From assembly GCA_920105625.2 (NCBI GenBank), contig OV050030.1:409277034-409341033 (forward strand): a DNA stretch of 64,000 nucleotides, in the 5' to 3' direction. Shown here piece by piece: positions 35,485-46,700 of the stretch (its first letter is position 1; each line of letters begins with the position of its first letter). The stretch is from Clusia tigrina (lineage: Eukaryota > Arthropoda > Insecta > Diptera > Clusiidae). The position numbers and the translations under genes are program-made. The notes under the pieces were generated by a model. It was not told the origin of the DNA. It saw only the letters and a list, made by a program, of their open reading frames with translations, and made no database searches.

Positions 35485-37090
35485 ATTTGGAAATAGCCAA
35501 ATTGCAACCTTTTAATCCTGGATCTAATTTTAATTATTAAATTGAACTTTTGTCATTCAGCAACAAGTGCTTTTCTTGGCTGATAACTGTATTATTATAA
35601 ACTAGAATTTATTTAACATTCATTTCAATCTGTGAAGTTGAATCATTTATACTGACTGCGATTGTGTATAAAATCACCCCGGGGATATGGTAAAAGGGAC
35701 CCTGCGATTTTGCAAGTTTAAGTAGAACCAAATTACTCGGCATTCCTGTTTAGAATCACCTTGTTAACAAATGTGTTTAGAATCATCTTGATAAACAAAT
35801 GAGTAACAATATTTTAATACTTGTTTTAAAAATAAAGAGACTTTATTATTCGGAAATATATTTGTTTTGTCATTGTTTATCACATAAAACTTGATTGGAA
35901 ATTAATAAAAACAGATTTGTCTAGAATTAATGGGAAAAACGATCAGGTTACTGTGAGATATCCTGAAAAATTGCTTCAGTTCGAACTAATTAAGTTCTAT
36001 TGGATCAAGAGAAAACTGATTATTAAAAACACTCGCTTCCCCCACCACAGTAGGGTCTCAGAATTTATTTATATACAAAAACTATTCAGTTACAAAATAT
36101 GTGAGCACCCCTGATAGCATTATTGCTAAGGTTATCCACAAATGTTATCTTGTTTCTTATGTGTCCCCTCTGTTGTCCCTTGATACTGATATCATCTGTA
36201 CCAAGGGACCACTCATCCCGAGCTGAAACGCTAATTGATACATAACAAGAGTGGTTAAAGATTTGTACTGGAACCACAATGGTACCACGGTTGTTCTTTA
36301 ATGAGTCATAAACCATCAGAGAAGTTTCAATAAAATTTAAGTCTGAATATTATAACAAAACTAATTTATGTGTGGAAGGTGAAAGCTCTATTGTAATGTA
36401 AACGAACTAAATTATTAAACTATTATTGGGTTAATGTTTCTCGTTATGCTACTTTGTGGACCCATATAAAATTATTATAATCAGTGTAATAAAAAAGTTA
36501 CAAATAACAAAAGTAACAAGCCAAGCATTTATTTTTTGATTACTTCATTTGCATAATTATTATACAATAATTTTGTTTTATTTTTCTACTGATGAAAGCG
36601 TCAAATTCGTATCAAGCTGTGCCACTCCCAAATTGGCCATTTAGAGTGAAATTTATATCAATTAAATGAAATTCATGAAAAATTTAAACCAACATATTTA
36701 TAAGGCTGTAAAAATATTGCTCATTACATTACAAATGATCCAAAATTTCGGTAGCTGGAGTTGTTGAATCTGTTCATGTACCGATAAGTATCGGTGGTAA
36801 TGTTGTAATGATAATACGTTTGTTTTTTATAGTGTTTTCACAAAATTAATTACACAACTTGTGGGTTATTGATTTCTTATATCACTTAATGATAGAATTT
36901 AGTTCCGATTTGTCCACTCCATTATTATGTATGTCTTCTACGTTGGCTTTGGTCCTAATTTTACAACCGTAGTATTTCTTTTTTTCGGACAAACTATTTA
37001 GATATAGGCTCAGACCATAATACATCCATTGGACTGTATATAGTACTTTCGTATACAATTTCATTACTTTGGAAACAAAAAGTTATACAT
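35485..37090. other. Intergenic DNA, nothing recognised
   Basis: AT-rich. A - frame at 36316-36086 (76 codons) has no supporting signals. Confidence 0.45.
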
Positions 37091-37094
37091 ATGA

Positions 37095-37230
37095 GAACCC
37101 TCCGTGGTCTAGTGGTAAGCATGCTAGTCTCTCAGTCGCGGGTTCAAATCCTACCCAAAACCAGGTCTCGAAGTGTTTCTTTCCAAATATTTCCTTTCGA
37201 GTCGAGCAGGCCTTAGTTACTACTAAATGT
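37095..37230 (+). mobile_element. tRNA-derived SINE, copy B (divergent, truncated)
   Basis: It shares the A box TGGTCTAGTGG and B box GGTTCAAATCC with copy A, as well as the following CAGGTCTCGAAGTGTTTCTTT and CGAGTCGAG segments. The anticodon-arm region differs, and the AATTAATTATG block and AAT tail are missing. It ends near an A run that begins another dispersed repeat. Confidence 0.8.
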
Positions 37231-37233
37231 TAA

Positions 37234-37340
37234 AAAAAAAACAGTTGAAACAGTGCTGCCAAGTTTACCACTTAGTCGTGTGCTGTTTTATACGCACAAC
37301 TCGATACGAGCTCGATACAAATTACGAATCGAATGGGGCT
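37234..37340 (+). repeat. Dispersed repeat, copy 1
   Basis: From an A run through AACAGTTGAAACAGTGCTGC to ACGAATCGAATG, it matches 45291-45389 with a small indel and scattered changes. It is non-coding and probably one end of a transposable element. Confidence 0.75.
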
Positions 37341-38235
37341 ATTGATAACGATTGGAATTGACTCTTAAGTATGGTGGAATCAAGGGTGTTCGAGGTAAAG
37401 GGAGAGTGACTCATTTTATATGACGTTTTGGTAGTAACTGCAACAGAGTCAGCGAAGGTGAAGAAAAGGCAGAACAAATACAAACAGGATATCACGTAGG
37501 CCTAAAAACTATACATTCGTGTCTGAGAATGAAACTAGCAACTGCAGTAGGAAGTGACTTTCAGGTAAACTTTTGTCAAGCTGCCACCTTATTCTTAGTT
37601 GTACCCTGCTCTTGAGAGAACTTTATAGAGCTGCATTAGCTTCCACATGCATACATATGTATGTATGCATGTGGAAGGCGGTATATGATAAAAAAAATCG
37701 ATTCCAGGTAGGCTTGTAAGTATTTACATAGCATGTGTATAACCCCAATTTTGAAATGATTTTAAAAGCATAATAGTCTGTTTTTAAGATAACTATTATA
37801 ATTAATAATAACTGATTTTATCCGCGTTCATACCAACAGTTATCATCACCTTCCCAACTGATATTGTTTTTATCTTCTTTGGATGCATTTCACTGCTTAT
37901 GTATTTTGTCTGGCTGTGTAGTGGTGAACCTAACCTCATACATCAAACAATTTGGTTGGGTTGTGTGTATGAATTACTCCAAACACTCAGATGCAACATG
38001 CATTCCAACGTGTTTTGGAGCGATCCACTTTAAGCAAAAGCGGTGCGCAGGGCACTTAAAGTATATTTCGTTAAGTCCACTTTTTAAACCATTTTATATA
38101 TGTATGTAGTATGTATGACAAAGATTATCTACAATGAATATTGATATTAAGGATAATCTTTATGACGAGAAGGAAATACAGATGTAGACAGTAGTTGTCC
38201 CTGCCTCTGATAATTTGTACCATTCGATTCAGGGA
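37341..38235. other. Intergenic DNA with one perfect palindrome
   Basis: No gene. A 38-bp palindrome (17-base arms starting CTTCCACATGCATACAT) lies at 37640-37677. Confidence 0.5.
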
Positions 38236-38391
38236 GTACTAATAAGGTGGACGCAAAGCTACTACAACAAATTCATTATATTAAATTGTCAGTTGATTTG
38301 TTAATTAGGCGAAAGGAGCTAGAAAAGTTTACGAACGTAAAAAACGATCAAGAGGAAGAGTGACGTTCCCTTGCGTCCACCTAATAAGTAC
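38236..38391. mobile_element. Small terminal-inverted-repeat element
   Basis: The ends GTACTAATAAGGTGGACGCA (38236) and their near reverse complement (38371-38391) flank 156 bp without coding. The 12-bp core AGGTGGACGCAA is perfect on both sides, and AATA flanks it on both sides, a possible target duplication. Confidence 0.65.
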
Positions 38392-41259
38392 AATGATTTG
38401 TACAATTTGTATTGGAAGAAGAAAAGTTTAATGTCCTCGCCTGTAACCTTCTTCCGGCAAATTCGATTTTTCACATTAAAGGTTATGACCGTAACCATCT
38501 CAATAAAGATAATTAGCATTTTATATTACGATACTGTTATAATACCAGCTACAATACGCGATGAGTTGATTAGACTGACACATTTCAACTGTAAAGCTAA
38601 TGAGTCTCATTTTCGTTAATCAAAATAAACCACAATTTTTATGTTTATTGCACTTCCCATTTTTCGTGTCGAAATGCCACGCATTCGTAACATATTTTTA
38701 TCTAAAAAAAAAAATAAATAATTTTGAATATGCAGTATACAATATTTCTGCAATATACGAAACGCTGAACTTGAAATACGACTTTCTCCGCAAGCATTTG
38801 TATCTTACGTAGCAGGGTGCGAGTCGCATTTAAGTTGCATATTTTGAAGATAAAAACAAAATAAAATAAATTACAGATTATGCTGATCCCTTCGTGGCCA
38901 TCGGAGTAGCCACTGCGGCTGCCAGTTACTTGTGACGCCGGCTCGGCAAAATCAAAGCAATGCGAGCATCGGCATCGGCATTGGTCTCTCCTTTGCATAT
39001 GCGGTCGGTCGGTTGGATAGGTTCGGTCGGCTCGTTTCTGGAAAGCATTTGCCTCTGTAGCCGCCGCACCACTATAAACTAGCACTTGTGTCACCAACTT
39101 TGTGCGTGCCTCTGCAGGGTTTTGGGTGTCGATTGCGATGCATGCGCGTTGATTAATTTATTGTTGATACTAATCCGGCGTATTATGAAAGTATCCGTTG
39201 TCGTTATTGTGGTATTTCTCTCAGCTGAATTTCAAATAAAAAGAAATAAATATAAAGCAAAATAAAGTAAATACAACATTATACCTAAATAAAGACTAAA
39301 ATTAGACCCTTTCCTGTTTGTGTGTATGGCGAAGTGCTTGTAGCATGTGTGACGTAAGCTTATGTGGATTTCATGTAAATGGGTATTTGTATGGGTGTGG
39401 GAATTGAGTGAGAGATGAGTAGTAAATGCATGCGAGTGCAACTGGAATTTATGGTAAAATGATGTTGTATATAGACAGGTGTGTGCAGTTAGAGTCGCCC
39501 GGAGCAGGTACAAATTAACAGACACCAATCATAAAAACAAAGTGCATGTGGAATCTCAGGAGAAACAAAAATCATTTATAAAATGTTTTATTCCCGTTGT
39601 AATTTTCAAAACAAAAACCCCTTGTGGAAATTTTATGAGGCATGGTAAATGTTAAATGCGGATCAAAACAGGAAGCTTAAACTAAGTAGTTGGCTCTGTA
39701 ATTGTGATGAATGTAGTGTATATGTATAAGTGCGCCACACCAGTATCAACTGGGCACACTTATAAGGCGATCCTAAAGAAAAATTACTCTTCTTCTTGAT
39801 TATTTTTTACGTTTGTTAATTTCTTTAGGTTTTTTAGCGATCAGCTTCTTTTTACCTAACTGACAATTCAACTGACCATCTAATTTAATTCAATTGTTGT
39901 TTTAGACTGGTTGTAGCTTTGCGGCCATCTTATTAGTGCCGCCTGAGTAGCAACAAAGGCTGATCGAGATTCGAGCTGGCGAATTATCGAACATGATTAA
40001 AAATGCGACTATCTGTAATCACTATGTTCGACCACTAGAATGTTCAGCGCTACATATTAGTTTTAATTTTTGATGCAGACTTCTTCACTGGCACTTTCGA
40101 CAATTCAATATGATGACTGGTATGGCGTTTCGCATATCTGCTAATAATTGTCCATCTCTGTCTCAAACAAATGATTGATATACTATGTCTGAGCATGAGT
40201 TGGGACATATGTAACTGTTGTATGACTGGTGTAGACGCAATGTACTAACTTAACGTGCTTCTCCTACTACCAACTATACTGAAATCGTTAATAAACATGA
40301 AAATGGTAAAACTTGTGAAGATCGCATATTTAGATTAAACCAAAAATCATAATCATTGGCAATACAATTTGTTGAAGCTGAAAATATTAAGATTAATTAT
40401 GCAAAGAGAAATTTTGGTTTTATAATTAATTTCCGTCTTTTGTTTCGCAATTATACTCATATTTTGCTTGTTTACGATATGGGGATGGAAGCTTGAATAA
40501 ATAAAAAAGAAAAATTCCATAAAATCATTAATTAATAATATCACCACTCTCGTTAGGCTTTAGACCTCAGTTGATTTTTGCTTTGTTTTGGGTGCCAGTT
40601 AATTTCCTGTTGGTTTTCAATATAAATTGATTATATTCTATCTCTTCTATGATCTGTCAAAACAATGGAGGAAAACATTTGGAATTTCATATCCTCGCAT
40701 AATCGTGTTATTCACTTTCACCACCATTTGATTCTTCCTAAAAATCGAAGCGTATTACGTACTGTATCTAATCCTTAATTATATGTATATAAATTTATCA
40801 TATCAAGTTTAACACATAAATTTTGCTAGGACTTCTTTCCTGCGGATGGGAAAAAGTTTAACATATCATTAAAAAAAGTATTCTTTTTTCTATTCAACTC
40901 CGTGGGAATATTGTTAAGAAAAATCTAATTTGGACTTCAGTGTTTTGAAATGTTTATATGTTTACTTTACGACCTTTGCAAGAAGGAAAGTTATCTTCTG
41001 CTTTTCACATGGAGTTTATCCCTTTTAGCATGGAATCAGTCATATTGACATGATTACTTTCATCCACAACGGTACCGATTGACTGATACTTTATATACTC
41101 GTAGAACACTTAAACTCTCTCTTCCTGGTTGAATTAAAGGGAATTTGTTATAATGACTGTGCTTAAATTTTTCCATGTTACTTTTTGTAGCGCGACTGGG
41201 GAGATAAGAATAGTTTTGGTTGGAAAAACTGAACGAAAAGTAAAATTATGTAAATCCAA
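38392..41259. other. Intergenic DNA, no supported gene
   Basis: AT-rich. The stretch at 38880-39100 is locally GC-richer (GGCATCGG repeats) and could hold an exon or promoter, but I see no consistent frame. A 20-base fragment near 40100 resembles the foldback-like element at 55.3-56.0 kb. Confidence 0.4.
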
Positions 41260-41468
41260 GCTGACCTCTGTGGTCTAGTGGTAACCATGCTAGACTCACA
41301 CCCCGAGGGTCGCAGGTTCAAACTCTGCCACGGGCTTGGTCTCTAAAATGTTTCTTTCTATAAAATCCTTTTCTCTGCGAGTCGAAAACATCTCTACCTA
41401 GTACTCATTCCCCCAACACCTTGCACTCATAATTAATTATGGTATAAGATATAATAATAATAATAGTA
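41260..41468 (+). mobile_element. tRNA-derived SINE, copy C (best preserved)
   Basis: Same order as copy A: A box TGGTCTAGTGG, B box GGTTCAAACTC, GGGCTTGGTCTC, GCGAGTCGAAAAC, CATAATTAATTATGGTATAA, then (AAT)n. The flanking target duplication ATGTAAATCCAA (12 bp) is perfect at 41248-41259 and 41469-41480, which fixes both ends. 209 bp. Confidence 0.93.
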
Positions 41469-42960
41469 ATGTAAATCCAACCCCCCAGGTACTATATCGT
41501 AGGAATTGATTATGAAGGCAATGCTTACATTGCTTGATGTTTTTCGATGGTATGTTGACGAGCTAAGATTACAAATACACCCACCTACATAGTTGCCGTG
41601 GCAAAAGTAACGAGTTAAATGCGTAAAGAGTGAATTGCTTCGCTTTTTGTTGTAGTTATTGTTGTATTTGTGATGTAATATCATGTGGATTTCCTGTGTG
41701 GGTGTGGAAATTGAGAGCGACGAGTACCAAATAAGTGAGAATGGAAATGAAAAAATGGTAAATCAACAAATTCGAATTACTAATTGTTTATTTAATATAT
41801 GTATGTATGTATATTTAACAGAAACTTGTACGCTTCCATTACTTTTCCGCAAACTTGTACTAAACTCTCAGTATCATAAACGATTTAAAGATACATTTGA
41901 AGTAAAATTATCCCTCAAAGAATGAACTCTCTTCAACTGTATCACGAACTATTTATTTACCTGATTAAGTAACTCAATCCCCAACGAGCTACAAAACTCG
42001 CACTCTGAGTTGGGCGTTCCAACACAGTAGCCATAATTAGATAAATAATTATAATTAATAATAAATAAGTGAATAAATCTGTGGTTACTGCCCAGTTCTG
42101 ACTTCTATGGAAGTAACTATACACTAAATTAATGAGCTAAACTCGGCTGATCTTCACATGGCGAACTGAAGCGCCCAATTCCGCCGTTCCATGCTTTACA
42201 GTGTTCACCACTTCCGTGCTGGCTTTTTATGTGGCGCATGGAATGGCAGAACTATTTCAATGAACTCTGAGCCCACATAGCCAATAAAACTGAACTTTAA
42301 GCGATCGGCTGATTACATAAATCACAAATCCATCGTTTAATGTATAATTTGTAGGCATATTGGGGGGCGTTCGTGTGAAGAATTGAAATTATTTTCATTT
42401 TCAAAACATAAATTTATAATAATTTGAAACGATGCCTTCACTAACTAGAATTTAAATACTTAGCCAAAGGCGATTGTTGATCCCAACAACTGAAAAGTGT
42501 TTGCACAAATTTGGCATGTGGTGATTAGCTGGGCAGGAAGCCAGCCTGATTGCATGATTAACTGTTAATTTCGTCGATCAAAGGTGCTGGGCTTGTGTGT
42601 ATTTTTTGATTGTTTTTTTTTTAAATTTTTGGGCTGATTGAATCGTTGGCAGTCGACTTTTTTGCCACTGCTTCTTCTCTCATTTCATGATCCATGTTTT
42701 TTCCTTATGTTAATTTGTATTTTTATGAAAGGAAGAAATTACTAAGTGCTGAAATTATATGTTAAAGCGTGGGGGGTATATTCAAATTAATTGGAAGCTT
42801 TCTCTGCTGAACTCAACTGAAAGGAGACGGTTACATCACTATTGCTCAAGATGCATCATTTTGGCTGTAGTTTCATTTTTAGTACAACATCAAACATTTA
42901 GTACATGGAACTGATAAAGTTCTCAATTTAACGACAAAGAGAAGGAGTGAAAGCATTGAA
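41469..42960. other. Intergenic DNA, nothing recognised
   Basis: AT-rich. An 80-codon + frame at 41683-41925 has no recognisable motif. Confidence 0.45.
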
Positions 42961-42967
42961 ACAGAAT

Positions 42968-43078
42968 CTAAAATAAACCTAGTTAAAAATTGAGTCCAAG
43001 GCCCCTAAAATAAACCTAGTTAAAAATTGAGTCCAAGGCCCCTAAAATAAACCTAGTTAAAAATTGAGTCCAAGGCCC
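42968..43078 (+). repeat. Three perfect 37-bp tandem units
   Basis: Unit starts CTAAAATAAACCTAGTTAAA, at 42968, 43005 and 43042. The copies look identical apart from the very ends, so this is a recent duplication. Confidence 0.95.
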
Positions 43079-43631
43079 TGGCTGCCAGCTAAGATTAATT
43101 AATTATATTTATTATAGTAATTCATTTATTAGAGTAAATTAATTTATTATATAAATTATAATAATAAGATGTAATAATTATAAAAATATTAAATATAATA
43201 ATAATAATAGAAGCTTCGTAATGAATTTCTCTATACGAATTTTAATTGGAATATACGATACACAACATATATTTACATATAATACATATACATATTCATA
43301 TACATAAACATATCCCATGTTGTCAATAACTCATCCGCATCACTGTATTCATTCTCGTTTCCGATCTCGTGCTCAAGTGTGTACGCAGCTTAAAACTTTT
43401 CTGATTATGAGTTTATCTTCTGAATGCGTTCTTCTGTGACACACTGTATTAATGTGGGTCAATGCAACAAATTCTTGAGTGTGCCCATTTTCGAATTTGA
43501 AGAACGCTTGGCAAATACCCTAACGAGTGCATACCTCAACACCGGCGCACATTAAAGAGTTGGAACAATATTGACGCACATGTTTCGAAAGCAGTTGTTT
43601 CCCATGAGAAAACCCCATTCAGTCAATAGTC

Positions 43632-43667
43632 TATATAAAGAACGCTTTCATTTGAGCGGAGTCAGTC
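43632..43667 (+). promoter_or_regulatory. TATA box and initiator of the secreted acidic protein gene
   Basis: TATATAAAG at 43632-43640 and TCAGTC at 43662-43667 give a predicted start at A43664, 32 bases after the TATA start: near-ideal fly core promoter spacing. The predicted leader is only 33 nt. Confidence 0.75.
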
Positions 43668-43696
43668 AAATCGCAAAAACTAATCCAACGATCGAA

Positions 43697-44086
43697 ATGA
43701 AGTTCTTCATTGTTACAGTTCTAGTAGGAATATTTTTAAGTCATAACGTTCACGGCGCAACAATTGGCAGTAAGGAGGATGCGGAGCAGGATTATCAATC
43801 AGGGGAAGTTTATGTGGATAATAATGATTTGGGCTATGTAGATAACGATTTCGATATTGAGGGAATGCTGAATAGACTGCTGCAAGAAATTGTGAAGAAT
43901 GGTTGGCTGATATTCACACCGTCCGGTGAGGACGAAGATGATGACGATGATGAGTTTTACTACGCCGAACGAGACGATAGTGATGATGACGATGATGATG
44001 ATAATGAAGTGAGCGGGGACTATGTGGGAGACTCGAAGGATTTTAGATATCAAACATTTTGGGGAAATGAATGGCAGCGAAAATAG
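43697..44086 (+). CDS. Small secreted acidic protein, family unknown
   Basis: 129 aa, single exon. I chose the ATG at 43697 because it opens a signal peptide (MKFFIVTVLVGIFLSHNVHG, predicted cut near HGA). The upstream in-frame ATGs lie on or before the TATA box. The mature part has Asp/Tyr-rich sequence, a short amphipathic stretch (IEGMLNRLLQEIVKNGWLIF, about 55-74), two Asp/Glu runs and a C-terminal FWGNEWQRK. There are no cysteines in the mature part. A strong TATA/Inr promoter and short leader suit an abundant, tissue-limited secretion such as a gland, cuticle or inducible peptide. I do not recognise it. Confidence 0.72.
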   Translation: MKFFIVTVLVGIFLSHNVHGATIGSKEDAEQDYQSGEVYVDNNDLGYVDNDFDIEGMLNRLLQEIVKNGWLIFTPSGEDEDDDDDEFYYAERDDSDDDDDDDNEVSGDYVGDSKDFRYQTFWGNEWQRK

Positions 44087-44960
44087 TAAAATTATGTAAG
44101 CATTTAGAATTAAACAGAGTGTGTGTGTGGTACATTAAGAAGAAATAGAAACAAAAAATATATGCGAAAATATTTATTTATATTCGAGTTCTTCAAACCT
44201 CGCTTGCTTAAAGGAATAATTCTAACAATTTTGTATTCAAAGTGTTCATTTAGCCACGCGCTCTGTGATTATTCCATTAAAAACTATGATTCAAACTTTA
44301 TTTGTTCAGAATCGTTCTCTGTTGAAAATAGTAACAAAAAATTAAAATAACAAAAGATAAAAAAGAAAAAATATTTAAAATGCCAAAATAACTTTGAAGC
44401 CCACCCAATTACAATTGAATTGTTATAAGAACCAACAACTATTTATAATAAAAAAAAATTACAAATTTATCGCTGAAGTGTTTTTTTCGTTGTCTAACTA
44501 AATCTTTGACGTCTGCTGAAAGACACCTTCCTACGATTGTTGATGGCTTTTTTGTTGGTTATTGTTTTTATTGCCATTTAAAAAATAGTTGGTTCAAAAT
44601 TGCATGTACTCCAGTCATCAGAATACACCCGAAGATTGGTGTTTGCAAAAACCGAAAGTAAAACAAAAAGTTATTTATAATAATAAGAAAATTATGTTCA
44701 GCCTTCAAATTGCGTTGTGATAGCGAAGTTTCCACTTCAGACTTCAAAGTAACAAAGAATCTTTCAATAGAATCGAGTGCGCACAATTCTTGGTTCGAAT
44801 ATGAAGACCAGTGGCGTCACTACCGCTATGCGGGCCCAATCGATACTGGGGCCTTGAATTAAACAAGAAAATTTTGAGTGGTGCCCAAACAAAGCATACG
44901 AAATAAGAGAAGTAGTGGTACCAAGCAGCTTCCAGAAATAAGGCTATTAGAACAACAATA
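44087..44960. other. 3' flank of the secreted-protein gene and AT-rich DNA
   Basis: AATTAAA-type signals occur soon after the stop, and an AATAAA-like run near 44450. Nothing else is recognised. Confidence 0.4.
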
Positions 44961-44962
44961 GG

Positions 44963-45389
44963 CGCATTCGATTCGCCACTCTATCTACGATAGGACAGAC
45001 ATTTGTATGGAAAAGATATCGACTAAATTATACTCGGATTAAACGAGCGAATTTTTCCATCCTCGATAGAAAAGTGTTTCCAAATTGAAAATTGCTTGAA
45101 AACCAACGAGAATAAAAATTACCCATAAAAATTCCCTGGGATTTTTTATAATTTAGCTCTTTAAATTTAAAGAAAACAAAAATTTATCTTTGGATTTTGT
45201 TTTTTGATTTTAAATATTATTATTCTGCTGATTTAAATTATATTCAGATGATTAGTTTGCATAAAAAATATAAAGAAAGAAAATATTAAAAAAAAACAGT
45301 TGAAACAGTGCTGCCAACTTTACTCGTGTGTTCTTTTATTTGCACAACTCGTTACGAGCTCGATACATGATACGAATCGAATGCGCTTA
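44963..45389. mobile_element. Possible element with 14-bp inverted ends; contains dispersed repeat copy 2
   Basis: GCGCATTCGATTCG at 44963 is exactly reversed at 45376-45389, enclosing 427 bp. The right 99 bases (45291-45389) are the copy of 37234-37340. The interior is AT-rich and non-coding. Ends and target duplication are not proven. Confidence 0.45.
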
Positions 45390-45918
45390 ATATAGCATTA
45401 TATAGGAATCGGTTCATAGTAAGAAAGAGAGAAAGCCAATATATATCTGTGTAAATATATTATATAAACAAAGTTGCCCACACCTACTTAAAATGACCAC
45501 AGCTTCACCCCTAGTAATTAATTAATAAAACCATTGATGGTACATATACGATATTTACGAGGCTCTGTCAATATTAGGCTCTGAAAAATGTGGGCATTAT
45601 ACAAGGTACATTTCAAAGTAAACAGGACTATGTATAAAAAAAAGTATTTGTAGAGAGGCCATCTATTGTATATAGACTTCCCTTCGCACTATACCCACAG
45701 ATTTGAGAAATAAACTTAATTGTAGCATGTAGAAATATCGTATTGCTGGAAATGTTCGGCTTCCAAGCTTGTAGCATATTCCGACCCTTGAGTTTTTTCC
45801 GTTACGTATAGAACAGCCACCTTCAACAACAAATAAGTCACACACAATCTTCCGGTAGTAGCACAAATTGTAGTTTCTATCTCCTCTTTCAACTCCCTCC
45901 TGTCTAACCACCCGGACT

Positions 45919-46112
45919 CCACTATTAGAACAGTGCATATTCTACAAAATCCCCAGTGTGAAAAACAAAGCAAGCAAACATATGCCACAGCGCAAGGACT
46001 TTATGTGGATGAGTGCCACTATTAGAAAAGTGCAGATTCTTGAAAATCCCAGTCTGAAAACAAAGTAAGCAAAGCATATGGCGCAGCGGAAGGAGTTGCT
46101 GTGGGCGAGCGT
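45919..46112. repeat. Two-copy tandem duplication, period 97
   Basis: Units begin CCACTATTAGAA at 45919 and 46016 and share AGTGCA-ATTCT, AAAATCCC and CATATG(C/G)C blocks. The overlapping - strand open frames come from this repeat. Confidence 0.75.
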
Positions 46113-46398
46113 ACATGAAAGTGTTCCTCTGTGTGACTGTTGGTTACCTGTCGTAAAAAAATGTCCTTCCTCGAACACATACTTCCAGGGGGCTTGATGT
46201 GCTTCTGTTTCTTGCTGTTGTTGTTGTTGTTGTTGAGTTCTCGAACTTGATTACTTTCAGCACTTCAGGTTCAGATCATAACTAATTATATAAAAATATG
46301 TTTTTTGCTTATACATTTTGATTGCAGTAAGTACTAAAGCCATATACTAAAACATTGCTAAGCTGGTGATGTGCTGAAACACGTGTTGGCGATGTGTA

Positions 46399-46700
46399 CT
46401 GAATACTAAATACTAAAACTTTATATACCTGGAAAATGTACTAAAATTACGTACTAAAACAGTGTACTATGTACATAAACAGGGACAAAAACCAGCATTA
46501 AAGCTGCAGATTAAAATATATATACATATATTAAGATATATATATTTAGTACACTGTTTTAGTATACCTGTTTCTTAGATTATTTTAATCTGCAGCTTTA
46601 ATGCTGGTTTTTGTCCCTGTTTATGTACATAGTACACTGTTTTAGTACGTAATTTTAGTACATTTTCCAGGTATATGAAGTTTTAGTATTTAGTATTCAG
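46399..46700. repeat. Near-perfect inverted repeat, 119-bp arms (hairpin)
   Basis: The arms 46399-46517 and 46582-46700 are reverse complements over all 119 bases with a single mismatch I can find, around a 64-base AT-rich loop. The arms contain CTGAATACTAAATACTAAAA and GTACTAAAA units, the same motif as the array that follows. Any transcript would fold into a long dsRNA hairpin of the hpRNA type. Confidence 0.95.

Noticed and set aside
36086..36316. - strand 76-codon ORF
   Set aside because: No motif, no signal sequence and no transcription signals.
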